Source: Rhinopithecimicrobium faecis (GTDB lineage: Bacteria; Bacteroidota; Bacteroidia; Sphingobacteriales; Sphingobacteriaceae). From it: a stretch of 64,000 bases of DNA. Every line of letters starts with the position of its first letter. Position 1 is the stretch's first letter. The notes under the pieces are model-generated. The model ran no database searches. It was given only the letters and a program-made list of their open reading frames with translations, and was not told the origin of the DNA. Shown here piece by piece: positions 53,675 through 62,513 of the stretch. A program made the position numbers and the translations under genes. The stretch is from contig JAGKSB010000005.1 in the NCBI GenBank assembly GCA_017942165.1, positions 124,001-188,000 of the forward strand, in the 5' to 3' direction.

Positions 53675-55576
53675 ATGAAAAATATTATTTCAAAAATAGC
53701 CCTTGCCCTTGCGCTTACTGCAAGTTTAAGTGGATGTAAAAAATTTGAGGAAATTAATACCTCACCAACAGCTGCAAACGAAGATCAAGTACAAATTGAA
53801 TATTTTATCAATAACGCGATCACCGGTGCACAGCAAGATCCAAATATCGCAGAGCGTGTCTTTGTCTTGTATTGGAAGACGGCAGGAAGACAGCATTTTA
53901 CCACCGGTATCGCTGGTGGAACAAATAACGACGACTGGTCGAGAGAATATTGGAGCTATTCGGCAAACTGGTTAAATGCCGTTAATACAGGTATACAAAT
54001 TGCTGAAAAACAAGTTGGCAAAGGAAATGGTAAGACCTACACGAATAACTTAATTCAAATTTCACGAATCTGGCGTGCCTATCTTATCAGTGAATTATCC
54101 GATAACTTTGGACCGCTACCGATCGTCGCATTTGAAGGCGTAAATCCGCAATTTAATTCTGTGAAAGATATCTACTATTATCTTCTTGATGAATTAAAAG
54201 ATGCTACGGCGAAAATGGATGAAAATGCCATTCCTAATGATTTAGGTAAATTTGATCCCGCATATAAATTTAATACAACTAAATGGAAGAAATATGCCAA
54301 TTCAATGCGCATGCGTTTGGCGATGAGACTTTCAGAGGTAGATGCCGCAAAAGCTAAAACAGAATTTGAAGCCGCTGTAGCTACAAAATTATTTATTACG
54401 GATGCTGCGGACAACTTTACGGTAGCAGAAAAACCAGGATGGGATGCTTTAACGGGTGTAATGAGCCGCGAATGGAACTCTCAAGGCCTTTCTGCAACAT
54501 TAAATAACCTTTATTTAGGTTTAGGGGGTGTAAAATCAGCGGATCAATTAGGTGCAGCCTTTCAGAGTCAAATCAAACCGGCAGATTACATTGGAAAGCG
54601 CTTTACAGAACACTTCAGCAGCATGACCAATGACCCTTCTGCGGGATATTGGTTAGATGGTCTTCCTAATGCGATTGACCCTCGTGCCTACAAAGCATTT
54701 TTTATTCCTGGAGATATCACTAATTCTAATTTCTCTTCGTACCCTTCTTGGACGAATGATGCGAAAACAACGAAAGCAAAGTTAATTCGTAAAGCTGGAG
54801 ATATCGAAATTGATGCTAAATATACATGGAACTCTTTCGCTGTAGGAGATTGGGGAGCAAAAGGTACTGCCAACCAGTTACGCACCACAATTGTAGGGAA
54901 AATCCCTGGCCTATCGCAAGATTTTAGAGCGAGCCAAAGCTCCCGTATTTTCTTTGCAAACTGGGAATCTTATTTCTTATTAGCTGAAGCAGCGGTAAGA
55001 GGATGGAACAGTGGCACCACAGCACAGGCGGCATATGAAAATGGCGTACGTGCCAATTTCACCTATTGGAAAGTTAGCCAGTTTGCGGACGCCTATTTAG
55101 GATCGGACAGCTACAACCGTGCAGGAACTTCAGCAAAATTCACCCATACTGCAGAGCCGAGCGCTTCGGTAACCATGAAATATGTAGATGGCTACACGGG
55201 AACTGAGGGAACGACATCGTTCACCTACCCGACCAACAACCTATACAAAAATGGAACCGTTAAAAATGATCAGTTAACGAAGATTATTACGCAGAAATAT
55301 ATTGCTAATATGCCTTGGTTACCTTTAGAATCATGGAATGACCAGCGTCGTTTGGGATTACCATTCTTCGAAAATCCGGCGATAGAAAATCCTTTAACGA
55401 ACTTGCCAGATTTAACGGCTAGTAATTATAAAACGTCGAATATAAAATTCTTCCCACAAAGACTCCCTTATCCGTCTTCTTTTAGAGAAGCAGATAATGC
55501 CGCTTACCAACAAGCTGTAACCCTATTAGGGGGAGAAGATAGAGTGTTGACACCACTGTGGTGGGCTAAAAAATAA
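53675..55576 (+). CDS. SusD/RagB-family outer-membrane lipoprotein
   Basis: SusD proteins form the lid of the SusC transporter and bind the ligand at the cell surface. This 633-aa protein has a lipoprotein signal (ALALTASLSGC, lipidated Cys at about 21). It belongs to the larger SusD-like form, with many aromatic residues. Helical TPR-like segments include NLIQISRIWRAYLISELSDNFGPLPI and FANWESYFLLAEAAVRGWN. The C-terminal part has KYIANMPWLPLESWNDQRRLGLPFFENP and RLPYPSSFREADN. The gene directly follows SusC and is closed by a strong terminator. Confidence 0.94.
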   Translation: MKNIISKIALALALTASLSGCKKFEEINTSPTAANEDQVQIEYFINNAITGAQQDPNIAERVFVLYWKTAGRQHFTTGIAGGTNNDDWSREYWSYSANWLNAVNTGIQIAEKQVGKGNGKTYTNNLIQISRIWRAYLISELSDNFGPLPIVAFEGVNPQFNSVKDIYYYLLDELKDATAKMDENAIPNDLGKFDPAYKFNTTKWKKYANSMRMRLAMRLSEVDAAKAKTEFEAAVATKLFITDAADNFTVAEKPGWDALTGVMSREWNSQGLSATLNNLYLGLGGVKSADQLGAAFQSQIKPADYIGKRFTEHFSSMTNDPSAGYWLDGLPNAIDPRAYKAFFIPGDITNSNFSSYPSWTNDAKTTKAKLIRKAGDIEIDAKYTWNSFAVGDWGAKGTANQLRTTIVGKIPGLSQDFRASQSSRIFFANWESYFLLAEAAVRGWNSGTTAQAAYENGVRANFTYWKVSQFADAYLGSDSYNRAGTSAKFTHTAEPSASVTMKYVDGYTGTEGTTSFTYPTNNLYKNGTVKNDQLTKIITQKYIANMPWLPLESWNDQRRLGLPFFENPAIENPLTNLPDLTASNYKTSNIKFFPQRLPYPSSFREADNAAYQQAVTLLGGEDRVLTPLWWAKK

Positions 55577-55593
55577 GCTTAAAATAGTCTATT

Positions 55594-55632
55594 AAAAAAG
55601 GGCGGTTCAAAAATTTGAACCGCCCTTTTTTT
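55594..55632. terminator. Strong terminator after SusD, bidirectional
   Basis: A near-perfect 16-18 bp stem (AAAAAAGGGCGGTTCAAA / TTTGAACCGCCCTTTTTT) flanked by A and T runs. It ends the SusCD unit and can also stop the convergent aminopeptidase transcript. Confidence 0.95.
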
Positions 55633-55680
55633 AGTAGGTAAACACCTTAATGTATCCCTAAAAATTAGTGAATAGACCCT

Positions 55681-57459
55681 TTAAATAGCAACAGTCTGCG
55701 CCGCCAACCAAGCAGCTTCCTCCGCGTCCAAATAAGGACTTAGCTGCGCATATACCCAGTTATTATAGGTATTCAACCAATCAATATGTTTCTGCTCCAA
55801 CAGTGATTTCTCTACTAAATCCGTCGCAATATAACAAAGTGTTAATGTCTCGAAGTGCATAAATGAACCAAATTGCGATTCCGCAAAATCTTCCGCTAGC
55901 ACTAAATTCTCTATGCGTATACCATGGGCTCCCTCCCGGTATAATCCCGGCTCAATCGAGGTAATCATCCCTTTCTCAATAGCCACATCAATCGCTGCAG
56001 CGTTAAACACCTGCGGCCCTTCATGCACATTTAAGAAAAAGCCTACCCCATGCCCTGTGCCATGTCCGTAGTTACGTAACGTTTCCCAAATAGGTCTACG
56101 TGTGATAGCATCTATCTGATAGCCCTTAGATCCTCTAGGAAATATTGCTTGAGAGCCTTCAATAGTACCCTTTAAAACAATGGTATAGTCTGCTTTTTCC
56201 TCTTCTGTCAATTCACCTAAAGAGATAACACGCGTAATATCCGTTGTTCCCGTTTGGTACTGACCCCCGGAGTCCACCAATAACAAGCCCTTTGGGGCAA
56301 GCTGATATTCATGCTCAGGTAAGGCATGATAATGTGGTAAGGCTCCATGATCTAAATACCCCGCAATGGTGTCGAAGCTGACGTCTACGAAGCCCGGCTG
56401 CACTGCGCGGAAGCCACGTAATTTCTCCGCAATAGATACTTCTGACATCGCTTCTTTACCGATATTCTCTGTCAGCCATTTAAAGAACTTCGTTAAGGCA
56501 ACACCATCGTAAATCATCGTCTTACGGGTATGTGCTATTTCTACCGCATTCTTCACTCCTTTTAACACAGTAGAAGGATTAATACGTTCTACAAGTTGTA
56601 CTTCCGAAGGAACTAAAGAATATAAGGCATAGCAGGTACGCTTAGGGTCTAGCAGAACGCTTGTGCCAGCTTTGAAGCCTGCAACATCCGCATAGATCGT
56701 TTCATAGGACGCCACGCGAACACCATACCCCTTTAATTCTGCAATCGCTGCTTCTGAAAGTTTTGATAACTCAATATATAACACCGCTTCGTGTGCTGTA
56801 ATTTGCGCGAAGCCTAGGACTACAGGGTTACAAGGAACATCCGTACCACGGATATTAAATAACCATGCTAAATCATCTAAGGAAGAAATAATATGTTGCT
56901 CAACACGTGCCGCAGCTAACTGCGCACGTACAGCAGCCAATTTTGAAGCCGTATCCTGTCCTGTAATATTTTCAGGAAGTAGGTAGGCTGCACCTTGAGG
57001 CAATGCGGGACGCCCTTCCCAAAGAGGGCCTAATAGATCCTGCTGTCCATCGACACGTATATCCAACGGTGTTAAGACCTCCTGCACAGCTTTTGCCACT
57101 AGCAGAGAAGCTAGGTTACCATCGAACGCCACAGTATCACCCGCTTGAAGTACGGTAGATAAATAGGTTGCATATTCTGCAGCACCTTGAACGACTAATT
57201 TCACTAAGTCAAAACCGGTATCTTGTAACTGCTCGGCAGCCTGCACAAAGTAACGCGCATCGGTCCATAAGCCCGCAAAATCTTGCGTAATGACTAAGGT
57301 ACCCGCTGAACCTGTAAAACCTGAAGTCCAAGCAATACATTTATAACGCTCCGGTAAATATTCCGAAATATGGGGATCCGATGATGGAATAATATATGCC
57401 TGAATATTCCGTTCCTTCATCAAGGAGCGTATGGCAGCTAATTTTTCGATATGCTTCAT
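55681..57459 (-). CDS. Aminopeptidase P family (M24B) metallopeptidase
   Basis: This 592-aa protein is a large aminopeptidase P (Xaa-Pro aminopeptidase), which removes the N-terminal residue before proline. Two creatinase-like N-terminal domains (about 1-300, with AYIIPSSDPHISEYLPERY and GFTGSAGTLVIT) precede the pita-bread catalytic domain. The metal ligands are LLVDSGGQYQTGTTDITR (two Asp), GHGTGHGVGFFLNVHEGP (His), TSIEPGLYREGAHGIRIEN (Glu) and a final Glu in that segment. A C-terminal extension (about 530-592) is typical of the eukaryotic-like long form. The start at 57459 (MKHIEKLAAIRSLM) is preferred to the upstream frame. Confidence 0.93.
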   Translation of the reverse strand: MKHIEKLAAIRSLMKERNIQAYIIPSSDPHISEYLPERYKCIAWTSGFTGSAGTLVITQDFAGLWTDARYFVQAAEQLQDTGFDLVKLVVQGAAEYATYLSTVLQAGDTVAFDGNLASLLVAKAVQEVLTPLDIRVDGQQDLLGPLWEGRPALPQGAAYLLPENITGQDTASKLAAVRAQLAAARVEQHIISSLDDLAWLFNIRGTDVPCNPVVLGFAQITAHEAVLYIELSKLSEAAIAELKGYGVRVASYETIYADVAGFKAGTSVLLDPKRTCYALYSLVPSEVQLVERINPSTVLKGVKNAVEIAHTRKTMIYDGVALTKFFKWLTENIGKEAMSEVSIAEKLRGFRAVQPGFVDVSFDTIAGYLDHGALPHYHALPEHEYQLAPKGLLLVDSGGQYQTGTTDITRVISLGELTEEEKADYTIVLKGTIEGSQAIFPRGSKGYQIDAITRRPIWETLRNYGHGTGHGVGFFLNVHEGPQVFNAAAIDVAIEKGMITSIEPGLYREGAHGIRIENLVLAEDFAESQFGSFMHFETLTLCYIATDLVEKSLLEQKHIDWLNTYNNWVYAQLSPYLDAEEAAWLAAQTVAI

Positions 57460-57526
57460 ATAAATAACATTATAGATTGGCAAGTTAATAAATATAATGC
57501 GAATCGCTAAACAAGCTTTTTTGGAT

Positions 57527-57534
57527 TATATTTG
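57527..57534 (+). promoter_or_regulatory. -7 promoter element of dacB
   Basis: TATATTTG matches TAnnTTTG exactly, 18 bases before the dacB ATG, with a predicted leader of about 13 nt. Confidence 0.5.
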
Positions 57535-57552
57535 TAAGAGATAATTATTACG

Positions 57553-58971
57553 ATGAATAGACATTTTTTTTCTCAGTTCCTACTACAAGCTTCTGTCCTT
57601 GCCTGCAGCTTAGCTCCACTAACTGTATTTTCACAAGATCTTTCTTCAAAAATTGAGCAGGCGTACAGCCGATTTGAGAATGATGAAACCCTCGCATTTG
57701 GTTCCGCTTCCTTAACGGTGTTGAATAGTGAAACTGGGGAAGCTATCTTTCAAAAAAATCAACGCCTAGGTTTGGCTACAGCATCGACCTTAAAAGTAAT
57801 CACCGCTATTACAGCCTTGGATTTACTAGGTCCTGATTTCAGATTTCAAACAAAATTATCCTATACCGGAACTATTGATGCCGAAGGAGTGCTGCACGGT
57901 GATTTAATTATCGCAGGCACCGGAGACCCTACCTTAGGTTCCCACCGCTATGCAGAAACAAAAGAGGAAAATATTTTAAATAAATGGATTTATGCCATCA
58001 GCAATGCTGGCATCCGCAAGATCAAGGGGGCAATTATTGGGGATGATAGGCTTTATGGAGGCATCAATGTCCCTGGAGGCTGGATTTGGTCCGATATGGG
58101 AAACTACTACGGAGCAGGATTTTCGTCCCTAAACTGGCGGGAAAATGCCGCTGGACTAACTTTTGAAGTAGGCGAAGTTGGCGAAGAGACACATATCAGT
58201 AACACGACAGCAGATATCTCTTTCCTAACGATTAAAAATGAAACGACCACTGGCGCACTGGGAACAGGGGATCAAGTATATGGCTACTCTGCGCCCTATG
58301 GCAACGATGTTATCTTGAAAGGTAGCTACGGCAAAGATTTGAAAAAAACAATTGAAATCTCCATTCCTAACCCAGCATACGATGCCGCATATCAACTGTA
58401 CTTAGCCCTGGATGAACATGGTATCAGCGTAGAGGAGCTGCCTTATTCTGCGCATCAAGGAAATGCGGAAATTAGCGCAGCTAAGACAAATTTAGACACC
58501 CATGAATCCCCAAAATTAACGGATATAATCTACTGGTTTAACCAGAAAAGTATCAACCTTTATGGCGAGTCCCTGCTGCAGGCTATCGCACAGTATGGCC
58601 CTCAGAAAGGTACTCCCTCGCAAATACTACGCGCCTACTGGCAAGAAAAACTAAAGATCCCTATTGGTGCCTTAAAAGCAATCGATGGATCAGGTCTTTC
58701 TCCCCAAAATAGAGTGACCACTGAAGCCATGAGTCAAATTATGAATTATGCAATAAATCGTCCATGGTACAATGAATTTCATAAAAGCCTTCCAACGTAC
58801 AATCAGATGAAAATGAAATCTGGTACCATTGGCGGAGTTTTAGGATATACTGGATTCCATAAAAATACAAATGGAAAAACATACACCTTTTCACTGTTAG
58901 TCAATAACTATCAAGGGAATACAGGGGCCATGCGTAAGAAAATGTTCGAATTATTAGACGTCCTTAAATAG
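57553..58971 (+). CDS. dacB: D-alanyl-D-alanine carboxypeptidase/endopeptidase PBP4
   Basis: DacB (472 aa) is a class C low-molecular-weight penicillin-binding protein that trims or cleaves peptidoglycan cross-links. A signal peptide (to about residue 28) is followed by the S13 domain. The three active-site motifs are present: S78-T-L-K81, S333-I-N335 and K422-S-G424-T. The region between the first two includes family sequence GDLIIAGTGDPTLGS and IKGAIIGDDRLYGG, the insertion domains of S13 enzymes. It has its own promoter element, with pepP divergent. Confidence 0.94.
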   Translation: MNRHFFSQFLLQASVLACSLAPLTVFSQDLSSKIEQAYSRFENDETLAFGSASLTVLNSETGEAIFQKNQRLGLATASTLKVITAITALDLLGPDFRFQTKLSYTGTIDAEGVLHGDLIIAGTGDPTLGSHRYAETKEENILNKWIYAISNAGIRKIKGAIIGDDRLYGGINVPGGWIWSDMGNYYGAGFSSLNWRENAAGLTFEVGEVGEETHISNTTADISFLTIKNETTTGALGTGDQVYGYSAPYGNDVILKGSYGKDLKKTIEISIPNPAYDAAYQLYLALDEHGISVEELPYSAHQGNAEISAAKTNLDTHESPKLTDIIYWFNQKSINLYGESLLQAIAQYGPQKGTPSQILRAYWQEKLKIPIGALKAIDGSGLSPQNRVTTEAMSQIMNYAINRPWYNEFHKSLPTYNQMKMKSGTIGGVLGYTGFHKNTNGKTYTFSLLVNNYQGNTGAMRKKMFELLDVLK

Positions 58972-59031
58972 GATATTGTCCGATGATAATAAATTATTGA
59001 CCACTATTATTTTTTTTCTTCAATATTATGA

Positions 59032-59039
59032 TACATTTG
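59032..59039 (+). promoter_or_regulatory. -7 promoter element of maeB
   Basis: TACATTTG matches TAnnTTTG exactly, 34 bases before the maeB ATG. The predicted leader is about 30 nt, and maeB, ruvA and the downstream gene may follow from it. Confidence 0.5.
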
Positions 59040-59073
59040 TAGCACTATTTTAGAATAAACTAAATTTTTAGAA

Positions 59074-61347
59074 ATGAGTAACACAAACCGTAAACAAGCT
59101 GCATTGGACTACCACTCGATGGGAAGACCAGGAAAAATTGCAGTAGTTCCTACAAAACCAACAAATTCGCAAAGAGATTTATCACTAGCGTATTCTCCAG
59201 GTGTGGCTGAACCTTGTTTGGCAATTGCAGCAAATAAGGAAGATGCTTATAAGTACACTGCAAAAGGTAATTTAGTTGCTGTAATTAGTAATGGTACGGC
59301 CGTACTAGGCTTAGGGGATATTGGTGCCCAAGCTGGAAAGCCAGTGATGGAAGGAAAAGGTTTATTATTTAAAATTTTCGCCGACATCGATGTTTTTGAT
59401 ATTGAATTAGACACTAAAAATGTGGATGAATTCGTCAATATCGTCAAAGCACTAGAGCCTACTTTCGGAGGAATTAACCTCGAGGATATTAAAGCTCCAG
59501 AGTGTTTTGAAATCGAGCGTCGTCTAAAAGCTGAAATGAATATTCCGGTCATGCACGATGACCAACATGGTACAGCAATTATTTCTGGAGCAGCATTAAT
59601 TAATGCCTGTGAAATCCAAAATAAAGATATTAAAGAAGTAAAAATCGTCGTAAATGGCGCTGGTGCTGCAGCAATTTCTTGTACAGGAATGTATGAGTCT
59701 ATTGGTGCGCGTAAGGAAAATATCGTGATGATCGACCGTAAAGGCGTTATTCGTACGGACCGCAGCGAATTAGATGAGGTGAAAGCAGCCTTTGCTACCA
59801 ATAGAGATATCCATACCCTAGCAGATGCTGTAAAAGATGCCGATGTATTTATTGGTCTTTCTGCGGCGGATGTATTAACACCGGAGATGCTGCTTTCTAT
59901 GGCGCCAAATCCCATTGTTTTTGCCATGGCAAATCCAAACCCAGAGATCGCTTATGACTTAGCACTAGCTACCCGTCAAGATTTAATTATGGCCACAGGA
60001 CGTTCTGATTATCCCAATCAGGTTAACAATGTCTTAGGCTTCCCTTATATCTTCCGTGGCGCCTTAGATGTACGTGCGAAAACTATTAATGAGGAAATGA
60101 AAATCGCTGCTGTAAAAGCGATTGCGGAATTAGCGAAACAACCTGTTCCTGAGGAAGTAAATCAAGCTTACAGCGCTAACAATATTAAATTTGGTATCGA
60201 GTATATCATCCCGAAACCGAATGACCCACGTTTAATTACGGAAGTTTCTGTAGCCGTAGCAAAAGCTGCTATCGCATCCGGTGTCGCAGGAAATACCATT
60301 GACGACTGGGATAAGTATAAAGAAACTTTACGTAGCCGCCTAGGTGAAGATGACCGCATTATGCGTACCCTTTCTTCGGCTGCAAAGCGTGATCCCAAAA
60401 GAGTAGTGTTCGCGGAAGCTGACAACTACAAGACTTTACGTGCTGCGCAAATTGTTAAAGAAGAAGGTATTGCCTTCCCGATTCTATTAGGTAGAAAAGA
60501 TCGCATCGAAAAGCTAATTAAGGAATATGATTTCGACCTCGAAAATGTAGAAATTATTGACCCTATTGCTGAACAGGATGGCGAACGATTTGCTAAATTT
60601 GCGGATTATCTATACCAGAAAAGACAACGTCGTGGCGTTTCTAAAAACGATGCACGTAAGCTCATGTTAGATCGCAATTATTTCGGTGCCAGCTTAGTCG
60701 AATTTGGTGAAGCTGATACCTTAATTTCGGGCTTAACAAAAAACTATGCTAACACCATCAAACCAGCATTGCATGTGATTGGCGCTGAGCCAGGATCAAA
60801 AATTGCTGGTATGTATATGATGTTGACTTCTAAAGGTCCTATTTTCTTCGGTGACACCACGGTGAATGTAGACCCTTCAGCGCGTGAATTAGCGGATATC
60901 ACCAAATTATTGGATAAAGCAATTCGTAAGCTCAATATTACACCACGTATCGCCTTACTATCGTACTCTAACTTCGGTTCGACGGAAGGAAAGACGCCAA
61001 CAAAAGTACGTGAAGCAGCGAGCATCCTTCATGAGGAGAATCCAGAAATCATCGTCGACGGTGACTTACAGGCAAACTTTGCTACCAACCCAGAGCTGCT
61101 AACGGCAAATTTCCCGTTTAGCAACTTAAATGGGCATGCGGCAAATACCTTAGTATTCCCGAACCTAGAGTCCGGAAATATTGCCTACAAGCTCTTACAA
61201 GAAATTGGTAATGCGGAAGCTGTAGGCCCCATCCTATTAGGAATGAATAAGCCTATCCATGTACTTCAACTTGATAGTTCCGTACGTGAGATCGTCAATA
61301 TGGTAACTATTGCGGTAGTGGATGTACAGTCCAAATCAAAAAAATAA
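59074..61347 (+). CDS. maeB: NADP-type malic enzyme with phosphotransacetylase-like domain
   Basis: MaeB (757 aa) converts malate to pyruvate and CO2 with NADP+. The malic domain (about 1-160) has LSLAYSPGVAEPCLAIA and KDIKAPECFEIE-like LEDIKAPECFEIERRL, with metal-site HDDQHGTAIISGAAL. The nucleotide-binding domain follows, with VVNGAGAAAISCTGMY and ANPNPEI. The C-terminal third (about 425-757) resembles phosphate acetyltransferase but in this family is a regulatory, acetyl-CoA-sensing part. ruvA starts 14 bases after the stop. Confidence 0.96.
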   Translation: MSNTNRKQAALDYHSMGRPGKIAVVPTKPTNSQRDLSLAYSPGVAEPCLAIAANKEDAYKYTAKGNLVAVISNGTAVLGLGDIGAQAGKPVMEGKGLLFKIFADIDVFDIELDTKNVDEFVNIVKALEPTFGGINLEDIKAPECFEIERRLKAEMNIPVMHDDQHGTAIISGAALINACEIQNKDIKEVKIVVNGAGAAAISCTGMYESIGARKENIVMIDRKGVIRTDRSELDEVKAAFATNRDIHTLADAVKDADVFIGLSAADVLTPEMLLSMAPNPIVFAMANPNPEIAYDLALATRQDLIMATGRSDYPNQVNNVLGFPYIFRGALDVRAKTINEEMKIAAVKAIAELAKQPVPEEVNQAYSANNIKFGIEYIIPKPNDPRLITEVSVAVAKAAIASGVAGNTIDDWDKYKETLRSRLGEDDRIMRTLSSAAKRDPKRVVFAEADNYKTLRAAQIVKEEGIAFPILLGRKDRIEKLIKEYDFDLENVEIIDPIAEQDGERFAKFADYLYQKRQRRGVSKNDARKLMLDRNYFGASLVEFGEADTLISGLTKNYANTIKPALHVIGAEPGSKIAGMYMMLTSKGPIFFGDTTVNVDPSARELADITKLLDKAIRKLNITPRIALLSYSNFGSTEGKTPTKVREAASILHEENPEIIVDGDLQANFATNPELLTANFPFSNLNGHAANTLVFPNLESGNIAYKLLQEIGNAEAVGPILLGMNKPIHVLQLDSSVREIVNMVTIAVVDVQSKSKK

Positions 61348-61361
61348 TTTAAAATTCCAGC

Positions 61362-61943
61362 ATGTACGAATACTTTCGTGGAAAATTAGTCTTTAAAGCC
61401 CCCACTCACGTTATCTTAGACGTGAGTGGGATTGGCTATTATATCCATATCTCTTTGCATACCTTCGGATTCATTAAGGATAAGGAAGATTGTAAGCTCT
61501 TTATCTCCTTTCAGGTAAGAGAAGATTCACAAACCTTATACGGCTTTGCCAGTCCCGAGGAAAAACAGCTCTTCGAAAACTTAATTTCTGTTTCAGGTAT
61601 CGGCCCCAATACGGGAAGGATGATCCTTTCATCGAATACCCCCGAAGAAATTCAGTCGGCGATTGTAAATGGTCAAGTTGCCCTGATTCAAAAAATCAAA
61701 GGTATTGGTCCTAAAACTGCCCAACGCCTGATCCTAGAGTTGCAAGATAAACTGAAAAAACAAGGAGTAGAAAGTCTGCTTGCCATCCCTGAGAAACAAT
61801 CCGTTCCTGAAGAAGCCTTAAGCGCCTTAGTGATGTTAGGATTTGTGAAAAGTGCAGCAGAGAAAGTATTGAATGCCATTGTCAGCGCCGACCCTACACT
61901 CTCTGTAGAGGCCATGATAAAATTAGCGCTGAAGAAACTTTAA
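61362..61943 (+). CDS. ruvA: Holliday junction DNA helicase subunit RuvA
   Basis: RuvA (193 aa) binds Holliday junctions and loads the RuvB motor. The N-terminal OB domain starts MYEYFRGKLVFKAPTHVILDVSGIGYYIHIS. Two helix-hairpin-helix motifs follow: VSGIGPNTGRMIL (about 78-90) and IKGIGPKTAQRLILELQDKL (about 107-126). A flexible linker leads to the RuvB-binding domain (about 145-193, EEALSALVMLGFVKSAAEKVL). The gene is tightly packed behind maeB. ruvB and ruvC are not in this window. Confidence 0.96.
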   Translation: MYEYFRGKLVFKAPTHVILDVSGIGYYIHISLHTFGFIKDKEDCKLFISFQVREDSQTLYGFASPEEKQLFENLISVSGIGPNTGRMILSSNTPEEIQSAIVNGQVALIQKIKGIGPKTAQRLILELQDKLKKQGVESLLAIPEKQSVPEEALSALVMLGFVKSAAEKVLNAIVSADPTLSVEAMIKLALKKL

Positions 61944-61951
61944 TAAATACC

Positions 61952-61968
61952 CCTACCCAACGGGTAGG
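61952..61968 (+). other. Small hairpin between ruvA and the GAF-domain gene
   Basis: CCTACCC and GGGTAGG form a 7-bp GC-rich stem with a three-base loop, 9 bases after the ruvA stop. There is no T run, so it is not a standard terminator. It may mark a processing or stability site. Confidence 0.45.
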
Positions 61969-61995
61969 CCCTCAAAATAATTGTAGATATTTTCC

Positions 61996-62466
61996 ATGGC
62001 AGAAGATTTAAAAGTAGCACAGGGTAATAAAGCAACACAGTATGCTTCATTATACCCACAGATTGAAGCCTTAGTCACAGGTGAAACAGACCTTATCGCC
62101 AATATGGCGAATATCGCCGCAGCCCTAAAAGAGCAGTTTAACTTCTTTTGGGTAGGTTTTTATTTAGTGAAACAAGGTGAATTGGTATTAGGCCCTTTCC
62201 AAGGCCCTGTTGCATGCACACGTATCCAACTCGGAAGAGGTGTATGCGGTAGCAGTTGGAAAGAGCAAAAAACAATCGTCGTTCGCAATGTAGATGAATT
62301 TCCAGGTCATATCGCCTGCAGCTCATTATCAAAATCAGAAATTGTAGTTCCTATTTGGGTAGACAACGAAATCATAGCGATCCTTGATGTGGACTCCGCG
62401 GAGTTAGATACTTTTGATGAAGTCGATCAGCAGCATCTTGAGAAAATAGTAAAACTTATTAAATAA
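61996..62466 (+). CDS. msrC: Free methionine (R)-sulfoxide reductase (GAF domain)
   Basis: This 156-aa protein is one GAF domain with the fRMsr signature. It reduces free methionine-R-sulfoxide. The three conserved cysteines are C74, C84 and C108, in PVACTRIQLGRGVCGSSW and GHIACSSLSKSEIVVP. Their spacing (10 and 24 residues) equals that of the E. coli enzyme. Family sequence FNFFWVGFYLVK precedes them. With msrB at 38901 the window holds enzymes for both free and protein-bound R-sulfoxide. A hairpin region with CATGTA repeats follows. Confidence 0.9.
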   Translation: MAEDLKVAQGNKATQYASLYPQIEALVTGETDLIANMANIAAALKEQFNFFWVGFYLVKQGELVLGPFQGPVACTRIQLGRGVCGSSWKEQKTIVVRNVDEFPGHIACSSLSKSEIVVPIWVDNEIIAILDVDSAELDTFDEVDQQHLEKIVKLIK

Positions 62467-62471
62467 AAGTC

Positions 62472-62509
62472 TCTCATGTAAGCCTACTTTCATGTATGCG
62501 TACATGAGA
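62472..62509. other. Overlapping inverted repeats between msrC and the WD40 gene
   Basis: TCTCATGTA (62472-62480) and a second CATGTA copy (62491-62496) can each pair with TACATGAGA (62501-62509), forming mutually exclusive hairpins. It lies between convergent genes. There is no strong T run on either side, so its role as a terminator is doubtful. Confidence 0.45.
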
Positions 62510-62513
62510 AAGG

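Noticed and set aside
50550..55576. SusC/SusD region as a mobile or foreign island
   Set aside because: Base composition and codon use look like the neighbours. There are no flanking repeats, tRNA or integrase.
59247..59927. A 226-codon open frame on the minus strand inside maeB
   Set aside because: It is antisense to the well-conserved malic enzyme domain and shows no family motif. Its length is explained by codon bias of the true gene.
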